From the NCBI RefSeq assembly GCF_000423425.1, contig NZ_AUHY01000016.1:1-50021 (forward strand): 50,021 nucleotides of DNA. The letters run 5' to 3'. Below the pieces are notes generated by a model that saw only the letters and a list, made by a program, of their open reading frames with translations, made no database searches and was not told the DNA's origin. The position numbers were made by a program, and so were the translations under genes. Origin of the DNA: Meiothermus rufus DSM 22234 (GTDB taxonomy: Bacteria; Deinococcota; Deinococci; Deinococcales; Thermaceae). Shown here piece by piece: positions 25,461 to 35,225 of this stretch. Each line of letters opens with the position of its first letter. Position 1 is the first letter of the stretch.

Positions 25461-27131
25461 ATGCAGCGAAGAGAGGTTCTCAAAGCGGGTTTGTTGGGCG
25501 GGGCGGCCCTGGCCGGGCTTACCCGGGCGCAAGGCAACGGTAACTTCACCCTGACCATTGTCCACATCAACGACACCCACGCCCACCTCGAGCCCACCGG
25601 CGGTCTGACCCTAGGTGGGCAGCGCGACCAGCGCCTAGGCGGCTTTGCCCGGGTGATTGCCTTCTTCGACCGGATGCGGGCCACGGCCACCAACCCGTTG
25701 TTCTTGCACGCGGGGGATGTCTTCCAGGGAACCTTGTACTTCAACCAGTACCAAGGCCTGGCCGACCGTCATCTCCTGCACCGCATGGGCATTCGGGCCA
25801 TGGCCCCGGGCAACCACGAGTACAACCTGGGGCCAGAAGGTCTGGCCAACTTCCTCAGTGGGGTGCGCTTTCCGGTGGTCTCGGCCAACACCGATGTTTC
25901 GCGCGAGCCCAAGCTGGCTGGGCGCATCCGCCCGTATGCTGTGGTGAACGTGGGTGGACAGAAGGTGGGCATCATCGGCCTGACCATCCCCGAGACCACC
26001 ATTCTCTCCAGCCCCGGCCCCAACGTGCGCTTTACCGACCCAGTGCCCGCCACCCAACAGGCGGTGGTGGAGCTTCTGGCCCGGGGGGTGAAGTTCATCG
26101 TGGTTCTTTCCCACCTGGGCTACCTGCAGGATCAGGAGCTGGCCCGCCGGGTCACGGGGGTTCAAGTGATTGTGGGAGGGCACAGCCACACCCTGCTGGG
26201 CCAGACACCCTTCCCCGAGCTACGCCCAGGTGGGGCCTATCCCACCATCGTCAAGAACCCCGAGAACAAGGATGTGTTGGTGGTGCAGGCCTGGGAGTGG
26301 GCCAAGGTGGTGGGCCGCTTGCAGGTGACTTTCAATGCCCAGGGCGAGCTGGTGGCCCATCAGGGCGAGGTGGTGCCCATGACCGCCAACCTGCCCGAGG
26401 ATCGTTTTGCCCTGGATGCCATTGCAGCCTACAGCCTCCCCATCGCTGCTCTCAGAGCCCAGGTGGTGGCCCGGGCTGCGGTAGCCCTCAATGGCGAACG
26501 CAACGATGTGCGCCGCCGCGAGACCAACCTAGCCAACCTCATCGCCGATGCCATGCTGTGGAAGACCCGCCAGGCTGGGGCCACCATCGCCCTGCAGAAT
26601 GGCGGGGGTATCCGTGCCACCATTCCGGCAGGAAACATCACCGTGGGCCAGGTCTATGAGGTGCTGCCTTTCGGCAATACCCTGGTGGTCCTCGAGCTCA
26701 AAGGCAGCGAGATTCTGGCCGCTTTGGAAAATGGGGTTTCCCAGTGGGAGCAGATTGCAGGCCGTTTCCTTTCGGGAGTGGCCGGTATCCGCTACACCTT
26801 CGACCTCAGCCGCCCGGCGGGCAGCCGCATCACCCGGGCCGAGGTGCAGACCCCTACCGGCTTCCAGCCCTTGGACCCCAACGCCACCTACCGGGTGGTC
26901 ACCAACAGCTTTACCGCAGCCGGGGGCGATGGCTTCACCTCTTTCCGCGATGCCAAAGGCTTCCGGGTGGACACCGGTTTTAGCGATGCCGAGGTGCTCA
27001 TCGAGTACCTGCGCACCCAGCCTACCTGGGAACCCCGCCTGGAAAACCGTATCACCATCCTCAACGAGCCTCGGGGCCAGCTTTGGGAAGGGCCTTTTTA
27101 CTCGGATCGCTTCCTGCGCGTAGGCGTGTAG
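25461..27131 (+). CDS. Secreted 5'-nucleotidase/metallophosphoesterase (UshA family)
   Basis: A 556-aa exported enzyme. The N terminus MQRREVLKAGLLGGAALAG is Tat-like with cleavage probably near LTRAQG. The metallophosphoesterase domain holds IVHINDTHAH, HAGDVFQG, PGNHEYN and GGHSHTLLG; the C-terminal nucleotidase domain holds ALQNGGGIRA and GDGFTSF. It is expected to release phosphate and nucleoside from nucleotides outside the cytoplasm. SoxB belongs to a related branch, but the neighbours and the NDTHAH form favour a nucleotidase. Shine-Dalgarno AGGAGGAG is clear. A strong terminator follows. Confidence 0.9.
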   Translation: MQRREVLKAGLLGGAALAGLTRAQGNGNFTLTIVHINDTHAHLEPTGGLTLGGQRDQRLGGFARVIAFFDRMRATATNPLFLHAGDVFQGTLYFNQYQGLADRHLLHRMGIRAMAPGNHEYNLGPEGLANFLSGVRFPVVSANTDVSREPKLAGRIRPYAVVNVGGQKVGIIGLTIPETTILSSPGPNVRFTDPVPATQQAVVELLARGVKFIVVLSHLGYLQDQELARRVTGVQVIVGGHSHTLLGQTPFPELRPGGAYPTIVKNPENKDVLVVQAWEWAKVVGRLQVTFNAQGELVAHQGEVVPMTANLPEDRFALDAIAAYSLPIAALRAQVVARAAVALNGERNDVRRRETNLANLIADAMLWKTRQAGATIALQNGGGIRATIPAGNITVGQVYEVLPFGNTLVVLELKGSEILAALENGVSQWEQIAGRFLSGVAGIRYTFDLSRPAGSRITRAEVQTPTGFQPLDPNATYRVVTNSFTAAGGDGFTSFRDAKGFRVDTGFSDAEVLIEYLRTQPTWEPRLENRITILNEPRGQLWEGPFYSDRFLRVGV

Positions 27132-27141
27132 CCCATAAAAC

Positions 27142-27168
27142 AACCCCCCGCGCCAGCGGGGGGTTTTC
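27142..27168 (+). terminator. Rho-independent terminator
   Basis: AACCCCCCGC-gcca-GCGGGGGGTT forms a perfect 10-bp stem with a 4-nt loop, followed by TTC on the plus strand. On the minus strand the stem is followed by GTTTTA, so it may also serve sdrP, whose stop is 6 nt away. Confidence 0.9.
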
Positions 27169-27173
27169 TGGTG

Positions 27174-27782
27174 CTATGCAGCCTCTTTGGAGAGGCGTTC
27201 GAGGCCAGCGGGGTTTTCCAGAACCAGCTTGCCGTAGCCCGAGCGGATGTACCCTTCGCGGGTAAGCTCGCCAATCACCTTAGTCACGGTCTCCCGTACC
27301 GAGCCCACCGCCGAGGCGATCTCGTCGTGGGTAGCCCGAACGCCTACCCGCCCGTTTTTCTCTACAAAGGCCACGGGGGTGCGGGAAAGCTCGAGCAAAG
27401 CGGCAGCAATGCGGTTTTTGAGGCGCTGACTGGAGATGCGCTGGATGGTCTGGTAGGTCTGGCCCAAGGCCCGGACTAGTCCTTGCACCAACTGGGCCAT
27501 TTCCTGAGGGGAAAGCTGGCTGGGGGCCAGGGCATCCACTTTGCTTTCGGTAACGGCCTCGGCAAAGTAGCTGCGGGCCGTACCGGAGAGTACTTCTTCG
27601 CCAAAGAACTCTCCTGGGCGCACAAAACGCAAGGTCAGCCCGTTGCCTTCGTCGTCCACACTTTGCAGGCGCACCAGACCCTCCCGCACCCGGTAGAGCA
27701 GATCCTTGGGGTTGGGTTCACCGGGGTAGAGGATAATCTCGCCCGGGTCAAAGGTTAGGGTATCTAGAAGGCTGGTCTGCAT
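27174..27782 (-). CDS. sdrP: CRP/FNR-family transcription activator, SdrP-like
   Basis: A 202-aa regulator with an N-terminal cyclic-nucleotide-type beta barrel (residues about 10-95, including FVRPGEFFGEE), a dimerisation helix, and a C-terminal winged helix with THDEIASAVGSVRETVTKVI. Its length and sequence match Thermus thermophilus SdrP, which activates stress and stationary-phase genes without needing an effector. The cAMP-binding Arg-Ser set of true CRP is not evident, supporting SdrP. The start ATG has GGGGAG upstream and its own strong promoter. Possible targets in the window are unknown. Confidence 0.82.
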   Translation of the reverse strand: MQTSLLDTLTFDPGEIILYPGEPNPKDLLYRVREGLVRLQSVDDEGNGLTLRFVRPGEFFGEEVLSGTARSYFAEAVTESKVDALAPSQLSPQEMAQLVQGLVRALGQTYQTIQRISSQRLKNRIAAALLELSRTPVAFVEKNGRVGVRATHDEIASAVGSVRETVTKVIGELTREGYIRSGYGKLVLENPAGLERLSKEAA

Positions 27783-27805
27783 GGCTATTCACTCCCCTAA
27801 GCTGA

Positions 27806-27834
27806 ACTATAGCAGGCCGGCCCGATTTTGTAAA
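27806..27834 (-). promoter_or_regulatory. sdrP promoter
   Basis: On the minus strand -35 TTTACA (27829-27834) and -10 TATAGT (27806-27811) are spaced by 17 nt, with a leader of about 17 nt carrying a Shine-Dalgarno. The AT-rich stretch upstream (to 27861) could hold regulator sites. Confidence 0.72.
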
Positions 27835-27861
27835 CATTTATGTTGATTTATTTGGGGAGGG

Positions 27862-28770
27862 TTACCACCAGCCGCGGCTCTTCATCCACCAGGCCAGGCT
27901 TCCCCCAATCAGCACCAGTCCACCCCAGAAAAAGGCCCTTCCGTGGGGCCAGTGGTACTCGGTGAAGGTTTCAAAATTGGTTCCGTAGATGCCGGCCCAC
28001 AGGGTCATGGGCAAAAACAGCACCGAGATCACCGTAAGGGCCTGTACCACCCGGTTGAGCCGGTTGCTCTGGGCCGATAGATGAACCTCCAGTACGTTGG
28101 AAAGCTCGTCGCGGGAAGCATCCAGCCCTTCGTAGACCCGGCCCATGCGGTCGGTGAGGTCGCGGAACAGGTAGGCCTCGCTGCCTAGCTCGGGCAGGCG
28201 CTCGAGGTGCAGCAGGGCCTCGCGGGCCTGGGAGGCCAGCCGGCGAATACGCAGTACCTCGCGGCGTGCGGAAAAAACGCGGCGGGGGGTTTCGGGGCCG
28301 TTGTCCCCGTTTAGGGCCAGCTCTTCTAGCTCCTCGACCCGGTCGGTGAGGGCATCAATGTATTCAAAGAAGGTCTGCACGCCCTGATCCAGAAGACGCT
28401 GCCACAGCCGTAGGCAAGGCCCTCCGCGGAAGGTATCCCAAATTTGCTCGAGGTAGTCTACCGGTTCGTTGCGGTAGGTCAGGACCACCTGGGTTTCGGG
28501 GAAGTAGAAGTACGAGACCCGTTCGGTGCGGCTGTGGGCGTTTTGGGGGGCCTCGAGGGTTCTGAAAATCAAAAAAAAGTGCCGGGGATATTCCTCGAAC
28601 CGGCTCCAGTGCCCGATCTCCTGCGCATCGGCCAGGGCCAGGGGATTGAGGGGGTAGTGCGCTTGAATGAGGGCCAGTTCCTCAGGGGTGGGGGTTTCCA
28701 CGTCCACCCAGACCTGTTCTGGTAGAAGGCCGCAGGTCATCCCATTGGCAAGCTGTTTGGCCCGAATCAT
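27862..28770 (-). CDS. corA: CorA-family divalent cation transporter
   Basis: A 302-aa CorA-type channel with a long cytoplasmic helical domain (about 1-235) and two C-terminal membrane helices. The signature loop after the first helix is YGTNF (262-266) instead of the usual YGMNF, so the selectivity motif is GTN. The C terminus MKSRGWW is short and basic. I start at ATG 28770 because -10 TATGCT (28778-28783) ends 7 nt before it; an ATG at 28782 overlaps the -10 itself. Cation preference (Mg, Co or Zn) cannot be fixed with the altered motif. Confidence 0.88.
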   Translation of the reverse strand: MIRAKQLANGMTCGLLPEQVWVDVETPTPEELALIQAHYPLNPLALADAQEIGHWSRFEEYPRHFFLIFRTLEAPQNAHSRTERVSYFYFPETQVVLTYRNEPVDYLEQIWDTFRGGPCLRLWQRLLDQGVQTFFEYIDALTDRVEELEELALNGDNGPETPRRVFSARREVLRIRRLASQAREALLHLERLPELGSEAYLFRDLTDRMGRVYEGLDASRDELSNVLEVHLSAQSNRLNRVVQALTVISVLFLPMTLWAGIYGTNFETFTEYHWPHGRAFFWGGLVLIGGSLAWWMKSRGWW

Positions 28771-28831
28771 GTGCCTTAGCATATCGCCTGGCGGTCTGTG
28801 GTCGCCTTGCTTTTGCAGTATGCTTTGGTAT

Positions 28832-29548
28832 ATGCCGGTTCCTGTGGTTTTTCTGCATGCCTTTCCCTATAGTCCAGCCATGTGGGAAGCCCAGCAAAGC
28901 GCCGTGATAGGGCACCCCTTGCTGCTGCCGGATATCCTGGGCTACGAGAGCTTGGAGGGAGCGGCGGCCCATGTGTTGGTGGAGATGGACAACCTGGGCT
29001 GGGAAAAGGCGGTGTTTGTGGGGCTTTCCATGGGAGGGTACGTGATCTTTCGCCTGTGGAACCTCGAGCCCGAGCGCTTTGTGGGGATGGTGCTGGCCGA
29101 TACCCGGGCGACCCCCGACACCCCAGAGCAACAAGCAGCGCGAGTACAGCTTGCCGAGCGTATCCTGGCTGAAGGGATGACGGTCTTTCCCCCGCTCAAC
29201 CTACACACCCATTTGGGCCAGACCAGCCTGAAGGAGCGCCCACTCCTAGTCGAGCAGGTACGCCGGATGCAGCTTGCCGCCGATCCGGCCAAAACTGCAA
29301 GTAGCCTCAAGGCCTTAGCCAAGCGCCCCGATTCGCAACCCTTGCTTTCCGAGATTTCGGTACCGGCCTTGCTGCTGGTCGGCGAGGAGGATGTGCTCAC
29401 CCCACCCGCTGAGGCAGCGGGGATGGCCGCCCAGATTCCCGACAGCCGGATGCTGATTATTCCTAAGGCCGGTCACCTGAGCAATCTGGAAAACCCCAAG
29501 GCCTTCAACACCGCTCTAAGGGGCTTTTTGAGTGAGCTTTCGGCCTAG
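28832..29548 (+). CDS. Alpha/beta hydrolase
   Basis: A 238-aa alpha/beta-hydrolase-fold enzyme. The oxyanion region is FLHAFPYS, the nucleophile elbow GLSMGGYV (serine), the acid is in GEEDVLTPP and the histidine in KAGHLSNLENP, so the triad is complete. It resembles 3-oxoadipate enol-lactonase-like esterases; the substrate is unknown. The -10 TATGCT (28819-28824) ends 7 nt before the ATG. It is divergent from corA, and its stop shares the CTAG tetranucleotide with the convergent mrpG. Confidence 0.85.
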   Translation: MPVPVVFLHAFPYSPAMWEAQQSAVIGHPLLLPDILGYESLEGAAAHVLVEMDNLGWEKAVFVGLSMGGYVIFRLWNLEPERFVGMVLADTRATPDTPEQQAARVQLAERILAEGMTVFPPLNLHTHLGQTSLKERPLLVEQVRRMQLAADPAKTASSLKALAKRPDSQPLLSEISVPALLLVGEEDVLTPPAEAAGMAAQIPDSRMLIIPKAGHLSNLENPKAFNTALRGFLSELSA

Positions 29549-29913
29549 GGTTTCTCGCTGGGGCGGGGCGACTCCAGCTGGTGATTGACCCGGTAGTGGC
29601 CAGCCAGCTCGTCTACATAGGTTTCCTCGCTGGGCTTGACCCCCGATAGATAGGCGGCCCGGCCTAGGGCATGGGCCGCTACCGGAGCCGTTAGGATGAT
29701 GAAGGCCAGCCCGGAGAGGGCCCGCGCGGCCACCGAGAGTTCCTGGTAAAAGACCGCCACCGCCAGCAGGATAAGCCCCACCCCTAGGGTGCCAGCCTTG
29801 GAGGTGGCGTGCATACGGTTGTAGAGGTCGGGCATCCGCACCACCCCCACTGCCGCTACAAACAGGAAAAAGACGCCTCCGCTCACCAGTAGGTAAACCA
29901 GCCAGTCCAACAT
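29545..29913 (-). CDS. mrpG: Na+/H+ antiporter subunit MrpG
   Basis: A 122-aa protein with three membrane helices; RMPDLYNRMHATSKAGTLG is the family signature. It is the last gene of the seven-subunit Mrp antiporter operon. The hydrophilic C-terminal tail (about 30 residues) is somewhat long. The start ATG lies 1 nt after the mrpF stop. Confidence 0.94.
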   Translation of the reverse strand: MLDWLVYLLVSGGVFFLFVAAVGVVRMPDLYNRMHATSKAGTLGVGLILLAVAVFYQELSVAARALSGLAFIILTAPVAAHALGRAAYLSGVKPSEETYVDELAGHYRVNHQLESPRPSEKP

Positions 29914-29914
29914 C

Positions 29915-30178
29915 TCACTCTCCTTGGCGGTGGTACTCGATGTAGCGGGCCAGCCCCAAGGTGGCCAGGAAAGCGAACAGGGCCAGGGCGATGGCCACAT
30001 CTAAAAAAGCGGTCTGGCCGCTAACAATGGCGTAAAGGGCAGCTAAAGCTACCGAGACCGAGGTGATGAGGTCCAGCCCCACCACCCGGTCGGCCAGGGT
30101 GGGCCCCCGCACCAGCCGGTAAAGGGCGAAGGGCAAGGTCAGGGCTAGGGCCAGCAAAGCCCCTTCCAGAAAACTCAT
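29915..30178 (-). CDS. mrpF: Na+/H+ antiporter subunit MrpF
   Basis: An 87-aa protein with three helices and the typical RLVRGPTLADRVVGLDLI segment (about residues 22-39). It overlaps mrpE by ATGA. MrpE, F and G form the accessory membrane part that is needed for the antiport module to assemble. Confidence 0.93.
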   Translation of the reverse strand: MSFLEGALLALALTLPFALYRLVRGPTLADRVVGLDLITSVSVALAALYAIVSGQTAFLDVAIALALFAFLATLGLARYIEYHRQGE

Positions 30179-30654
30179 CGTGTCACCTCCAGAACAGCTT
30201 TTTCCAGGCTTTCGTGGATAGAGCGGGCCACGGCCTGGGGGTCGTCCACGAACATCCCGTGGACATAAAGCACCTTGCGGTCGTGGGAGACATCCAGGCT
30301 GAGGGTACCGGGGGTGAGGGTGATGAGGTTGGCCAGCAGGGTGATTTCTAGGTCGCTTTTGACCTCGAGGGGGTAGGCGATGATGCCGGGCTGGATCTTC
30401 ATGCGGGGAGAGAAGACCGCCTGGGCCACCCGCAGGCTGGAAAGAACAATCTCCCACAGCATGAGTAAAGCGAAGCGGGGCAGCTTCCAGAAGAGGGTGA
30501 AGTAGCGCCTCGAGGCCTCATCGAAGAGGGGGCGGGCCAGGAGCAGGATGAGAAACGAGAGGGCAAAGCCCACCAGAAAGTTACCCAGGGTGAAAACCTC
30601 GGTAACGGCCAGCCAAAAAATGGTCAGCAAGAGATTGTAGGTAAAGGCCCTCAT
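30175..30654 (-). CDS. mrpE: Na+/H+ antiporter subunit MrpE
   Basis: A 159-aa protein with two or three N-terminal helices and a cytoplasmic C-terminal domain containing LLANLITLTPGTLSLDV and the later LYVHGMFVDD, both MrpE hallmarks. The ATG at 30654 overlaps the mrpD stop as ATGA; upstream in-frame sequence is shadow. Confidence 0.93.
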   Translation of the reverse strand: MRAFTYNLLLTIFWLAVTEVFTLGNFLVGFALSFLILLLARPLFDEASRRYFTLFWKLPRFALLMLWEIVLSSLRVAQAVFSPRMKIQPGIIAYPLEVKSDLEITLLANLITLTPGTLSLDVSHDRKVLYVHGMFVDDPQAVARSIHESLEKAVLEVTR

Positions 30655-32126
30655 CGGCTCACCCCCAGCACCGCCTGGATATAGCCGCTGGGCTCTAGCA
30701 GCTCTAAAGCGGCTTTTTGGGAGAGGCGCAGCAGCGGCTCGGCCCACAGCCCCAGCCCCAGGGCCAGCAAGGCCAGCAGGGCGATGGGTAGGGCCTGAGC
30801 GGCCCAGCCTCTGGCCTCGAGGTTTGCGCTCGCTTTAGGTGGCTCTTTCCAGAAGGCTTCGGCGAAGACGATACCCATGGAAAGCAAGGTGAGCAGCCCT
30901 ACCAGCAGGGCCACCGCCACAATGCCGTACTGACCGGCCTCGAGGCCTGCAGCGGCCAGGGTGAACTTAGCCCAGAAGCCCGAGAAAGGCGGTAGGCCGG
31001 CTAGGGAAAAGGCCGGCAACAAGAACCAGACCGCCAGCCAGGGCTGCTGCCGGTATAGCCCCCCCAGCCGAACCAGCACCCCACTGCCCCCTAGGCGCTG
31101 GATAAGCCCGGCCACCAAGAACAAAGCCGAAATAACCAGCATGTGGTTTAGTGCGTAGAAGACCGAGCCGGTTAGGGCCAGGGGGCTCAGGAGGCCCAGC
31201 CCCATGAGCATGTACCCGATGTGGCTTACCAGCTGGAAGGATAGGATGCGCCGTAGCTCTCCCTGGGCCAAGGCCAGTAGCGCTCCTACGAGGAGGGTTA
31301 GCCCAGCCACCCACAGGATGACCTGGTGGGTAAAAGCGGTTTCGTAGGTGAAGAGCAGGGTGAAGACCCGGATCAAAGCGTAGACCCCTACCTTGGTCAG
31401 AAGGCCAGCGAACAAGGCTGAGATGGTGACCGGAGGGGCTGGGTAGGAAGCCGGCAGCCAGAAGAAGAAGGGGAAGACGGCAGCCTTTAGGCCGAAGGCT
31501 ACCAAAAACAGCATGGCCAGCGCGCTCCGTAGCCCTGGGGCCAGGGCTTCGACCCGGGTGGCCAGGTCGGCCAGGTTCAAAGCCCCTGTGGCCCCGTAGA
31601 GCAGCCCTACCGCCGAGAGGAAGAGGATTGAGGATAAAAGCGAGACGGCAAAGTACTTTACCCCACCCGATAGCTGGGCCCGCTCAGCGCCCAGAACCAT
31701 CAGCACGAAGGAGGAGATCAGCAAAACCTCGAACCAAACATACAGGTTGAAGATATCCCCGGTGAGGAAGGCTCCGTTGACCCCTACCAGCAGAAAGTGG
31801 ACCAGGGCATGGTAGCCCTGGCGCTCGCGGGGAGCATCGTTTTCCTCCAGGGCGTAGAGGGTCACCGCCACAGCCACCACCCCGGTAACGAGCACCAGCA
31901 AAGCCGAGAGGTGGTCGGCTACAAAGGTGATGCCGAAGGGAGCGGGCCAGTTGCCCATCTGCATTACCTGGATGCCATCCTCGAGCTGGGTGAGCAGGTA
32001 AAGACCTGCCGCCAACAGGGCCAGGGCCCCAGCCAGGCTTAAGTAGCGCTGTGCTGTGCGGTAGGGCACCACCAGGCACAAAATGGCGGTGGTGAGGGGA
32101 ACCAGAAGAGGTAGGATGACGCTCAT
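30651..32126 (-). CDS. mrpD: Na+/H+ antiporter subunit MrpD
   Basis: A 491-aa polytopic protein (about 14 helices) of the antiporter/NADH dehydrogenase ND2-ND5 family. It has the conserved Glu in helix 5 (YVWFEVLLISSFVLMVLG) and a lysine helix in FGLKAAVFPFFFWLP, which form the proton path in this family. It couples to MrpA in the complex and overlaps mrpC by ATGA. Confidence 0.94.
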   Translation of the reverse strand: MSVILPLLVPLTTAILCLVVPYRTAQRYLSLAGALALLAAGLYLLTQLEDGIQVMQMGNWPAPFGITFVADHLSALLVLVTGVVAVAVTLYALEENDAPRERQGYHALVHFLLVGVNGAFLTGDIFNLYVWFEVLLISSFVLMVLGAERAQLSGGVKYFAVSLLSSILFLSAVGLLYGATGALNLADLATRVEALAPGLRSALAMLFLVAFGLKAAVFPFFFWLPASYPAPPVTISALFAGLLTKVGVYALIRVFTLLFTYETAFTHQVILWVAGLTLLVGALLALAQGELRRILSFQLVSHIGYMLMGLGLLSPLALTGSVFYALNHMLVISALFLVAGLIQRLGGSGVLVRLGGLYRQQPWLAVWFLLPAFSLAGLPPFSGFWAKFTLAAAGLEAGQYGIVAVALLVGLLTLLSMGIVFAEAFWKEPPKASANLEARGWAAQALPIALLALLALGLGLWAEPLLRLSQKAALELLEPSGYIQAVLGVSR

Positions 32127-32527
32127 GCGGGAACGCGCTCCTGTGGGGTTTGGGGTTCATCTACCAGCGAAGGAAGCGGGGCTGTCTCAAACTGCTCGGG
32201 CATGGCCTCGCCGTTCAGGGTGCCTAGTTCCTGCTGGGCACGGAAAAACAGCACAATACCAAAAGCCGCTAGACCGAAACCGATCACGATGGCGGTGAGG
32301 ATTAGGGCCTGAGGCAGGGGGTTGGCGATAGGCTCGAGCAACTCCCCTCCCGGAGGCACCAGGGGGGGAAACTGGCTGCCCAAGCGACCTGCGGTGAAGA
32401 TCAATAGATTAGCGGCGTTACCCACCACCAGAAAACCGATCAGAAATTGGATGAGGTGAGGGCGGAGCATCAAGTAGACGCCCACGGCGAAGAGCCCCCC
32501 GACCAGAAACGAGAGCAAGACCTCCAT
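32123..32527 (-). CDS. mrpC: Na+/H+ antiporter subunit MrpC
   Basis: A 134-aa NuoK-like protein with three helices; IGFLVVGNAANLLIF and LPQALILTAIVIGFG are the conserved parts. The hydrophilic tail is about 25 residues. Its start codon A immediately abuts the mrpB stop. Confidence 0.93.
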   Translation of the reverse strand: MEVLLSFLVGGLFAVGVYLMLRPHLIQFLIGFLVVGNAANLLIFTAGRLGSQFPPLVPPGGELLEPIANPLPQALILTAIVIGFGLAAFGIVLFFRAQQELGTLNGEAMPEQFETAPLPSLVDEPQTPQERVPA

Positions 32528-32940
32528 CAGCGAACCTCCTTAGCGCTTTCCTCCAGGGCGAAGATGGCCGAAAGCAGTGCTCCAAACACGGTCAAGTAGA
32601 CCCCGATGTCGAAAATCACCGGGGTACCTAGCTTAAGGCCCAGAACCTTGAACCAGACCCCGGTCATGAAGGGCTGCTGGTTTAGTAACCCCACCAGCCC
32701 ACTCAACAAGGCGATCAGCAGGCCTAGGCCCACCAGGCGCAAAGGGGGCAGTGGCAGCAGCTGGCGAGCCGCAGATAGGCCGTGGGCCAAAGCATAAAGG
32801 GCGTAAGCACCCACTGCCACCAAGGCCCCAATAAAGCCCCCGCCTGGCTCGTTATGCCCGCGCAGCAACAGGAAGATCGAAAGCAAAAGCAGAAGGGTGA
32901 AGAGGAACCTCGAGGTGGTCTGGAGTATCAGCGTGTTCAA
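32527..32940 (-). CDS. mrpB: Na+/H+ antiporter subunit MrpB
   Basis: A 137-aa membrane protein; [15 protein letters not shown] near residues 28-42 and the C-terminal [15 protein letters not shown] are MrpB signatures. The start is TTG, overlapping the mrpA stop as TTGA, with AGGAGG 4 nt upstream. Confidence 0.92.
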   Translation of the reverse strand: MNTLILQTTSRFLFTLLLLLSIFLLLRGHNEPGGGFIGALVAVGAYALYALAHGLSAARQLLPLPPLRLVGLGLLIALLSGLVGLLNQQPFMTGVWFKVLGLKLGTPVIFDIGVYLTVFGALLSAIFALEESAKEVR

Positions 32941-35189
32941 TGCTCCTCCTTGCGCCGCCGCAATAGGGCGTAAACCCCCAGGCCAGCCAGCCCCACCACC
33001 GCAATCTCGCCGAAGGTGTCCAGACCACGGAAGTCGACCAAAATGACGTTCACGATATTCTGACCGAAGCCTTCCGGCAGACTTTTCTCGGCGAAGAAGC
33101 GGCTTAGGTGTGGGGCGATAGGTTGGCCGAGCATATGCAGCATCAGAAGGGTTATCAGCCCTCCAAAGGCCAGGGCCACCAGCTTATCCAAAGGCCGGCC
33201 TGGGGGCACTCTGCCCAGGCGGGGGATCTGCAACAGCACCAGGGCAATGAGAATAGCAGTCAGGGTCTCTACCAAGAACTGGGTAATGGCCAGGTCGGGG
33301 GCATTTTGCAGCAGGAACAACAGGGCTACCCCTGCCCCTACAATGCCTACCACCACCACCATGCCCAGGTGCGAGCGCAGCCGCAAAGCGGCTAGGGCCC
33401 CCAGCAGCATCAACCCCACCAAAAGGCCCAGGGCTGGCTTAAGCGGAGCAGCCCCCTGGGGCCAGGCCAGCCCCTTTGGCAGCAGGGCCAGGCCCACCAG
33501 GCCCACCAGGCCAGCGAAGGTCCAGACGAGGTAGGCCCGTAGGGAGCCGTTTTGCAGCAGACGGGCCAGCCCCACTGCTAGCCGCATCAGGCCACGCAGC
33601 AGAGCATTGTAGGCGTTTTCCGGCCCAGGCAGGGGGTCGGTGGCCATCCAGGCCCATAGGCGTGGGTAGAGGAAATAAAGCCCCAGCCCCAGAAGTACCG
33701 TTAGCAAACTCAGCAGCAGGGCCAGGTTGAAGCCAGGCCAGAGCTTCAGGTGATACTCCACGGCCTTGCCCTTGACCGCGCTGGCTACGGCGTCGGCCAG
33801 GGGGTTGTATAGCCCTGGGAACAAGCCCACCAGAAGGCCCAGGCCCGCCAGCACCAAGGGGCCTAGCCAGAGGCTGGGGGACCCTTCATGGACCCCTTCA
33901 GGGGGCTGGCCACGGAAAAAGGGCACCACCAGGAGGGTGGCCAGGGTGGCTCCCACAGCAAAGCCCAGCACCGCCAGTCCCACCATCCAGGCTGGGGCGG
34001 CTTGCAGCGAGGCCATGTACAGCACTTCCTTGCCGATAAAGCCCAGTACCGGCGGCAGGCCAGCCAGTGAGAGCGCGGCCAGCCCCACCGCCACCCCGGT
34101 GATGGGCATTACCCGGAACAACCCCGAAAGCTGGTGGATGTCGCGGGTCCCGGCCTCGTGGTCTACTGCACCTGCGGCCATGAACAGCCCACCTTTGTAC
34201 AGCGAGTGGGCCAGCAGAAAGGTGGCGAACCCCACCGCTCCGTAGTAGCTGGTGAGGGGCACCAGGCCGATGGCAAAGACCAACGCCCCTAGGGCCGCTA
34301 CCGTGGAGTAGGCCAGCAGGCGCTTGAGGTCGGTGTGGCGGAAGGTGAGGGTGGCCCCGGTGAGCAAGGTGACCAGACCAAAGGCCATTAGCACGCTACT
34401 CCAGACCTCGCTGCTGCCTAAGCTGGGCTGGAGCCGGGCCAGCAGGTAGACCCCAGCCTTGACCATGGTGGCCGAGTGCAGGTAGGCCGAGACCGGGGTG
34501 GGGGCCTCCATGGCGTTTGGGAGCCAGAAATGAAAGGGAAACTGGGCTGACTTGGTGAAGGCCCCCAGCAACACCAACACTAGGGCGCTCAGGTACAAAG
34601 GATGCTGCTGCAGGGCCGGTAACTCGGAGAGGTAGGGGGTACCGGCCATACCGCTGAGCAGGATTAGCCCAGCTAACAAGGCCAGGCCGCCCCCAGCGGT
34701 GACCAGCAAAGCCTGCAAGGCCGCCCGGCGCGAGCGAAACTCGCGGTGGTTGAAGCCAATGAGCAGGTAAGAGGTGAGGCTGGTTAGCTCCCACATCACG
34801 AACAAAGTTACGAAGTGGTCGGCCAGCACCAGGCCTAGCATGGAGGCCATGAAAAGCAGGATGATTAGGTAGAACCGGCCCAGGTCAGGGTGGCCCTTCA
34901 GGTAGCCCCCGGAGTAGATCACGATGAATGTGCCAATGCCACAGATCAACAGGGCAAAGAGCAAGGAAAGCCCGTCGAGGTAGAAAGAGAGGCGAACCCC
35001 CAGGGTGGGAACCCAGTCCACACTGTGGCGTAAAGGGGCCCCCTCGAGCACGGCGGGCAGCAGGCTGGCGAAGTAGATCGTGAGGCCCAAGGGTAATAGT
35101 GCCAGCACCCAGTTGGCCTGCTTTAGGTTGCGCTCGACCCAAGGTGCCAACAGCGCACCCAAAAAAGCGATAAGAACAGCCCCTATCAC
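32937..35189 (-). CDS. mrpA: Na+/H+ antiporter subunit MrpA
   Basis: A 750-aa subunit, first gene of mrpABCDEFG. The N-terminal two thirds is an ND5-like antiporter domain with the helix-5 Glu in [20 protein letters not shown] and a lysine helix in [14 protein letters not shown]. The C-terminal part (about 600-750) carries the MrpA-specific DUF4040 region ([16 protein letters not shown]) and a final [15 protein letters not shown] segment. The complex exports Na+ in exchange for H+ and supports alkaline and salt tolerance. The start is GTG with AAAGGAG 10 nt upstream. Confidence 0.95.
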   Translation of the reverse strand: MIGAVLIAFLGALLAPWVERNLKQANWVLALLPLGLTIYFASLLPAVLEGAPLRHSVDWVPTLGVRLSFYLDGLSLLFALLICGIGTFIVIYSGGYLKGHPDLGRFYLIILLFMASMLGLVLADHFVTLFVMWELTSLTSYLLIGFNHREFRSRRAALQALLVTAGGGLALLAGLILLSGMAGTPYLSELPALQQHPLYLSALVLVLLGAFTKSAQFPFHFWLPNAMEAPTPVSAYLHSATMVKAGVYLLARLQPSLGSSEVWSSVLMAFGLVTLLTGATLTFRHTDLKRLLAYSTVAALGALVFAIGLVPLTSYYGAVGFATFLLAHSLYKGGLFMAAGAVDHEAGTRDIHQLSGLFRVMPITGVAVGLAALSLAGLPPVLGFIGKEVLYMASLQAAPAWMVGLAVLGFAVGATLATLLVVPFFRGQPPEGVHEGSPSLWLGPLVLAGLGLLVGLFPGLYNPLADAVASAVKGKAVEYHLKLWPGFNLALLLSLLTVLLGLGLYFLYPRLWAWMATDPLPGPENAYNALLRGLMRLAVGLARLLQNGSLRAYLVWTFAGLVGLVGLALLPKGLAWPQGAAPLKPALGLLVGLMLLGALAALRLRSHLGMVVVVGIVGAGVALLFLLQNAPDLAITQFLVETLTAILIALVLLQIPRLGRVPPGRPLDKLVALAFGGLITLLMLHMLGQPIAPHLSRFFAEKSLPEGFGQNIVNVILVDFRGLDTFGEIAVVGLAGLGVYALLRRRKEEH

Positions 35190-35225
35190 AGCTTGTGCAC
35201 TCCTTTTGCAAGGTCGAAGACCCCA

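Noticed and set aside
25461-27131. SoxB thiosulfohydrolase
   Set aside because: Same superfamily, but no soxXYZA genes are near and the motifs fit a UshA-type 5'-nucleotidase.
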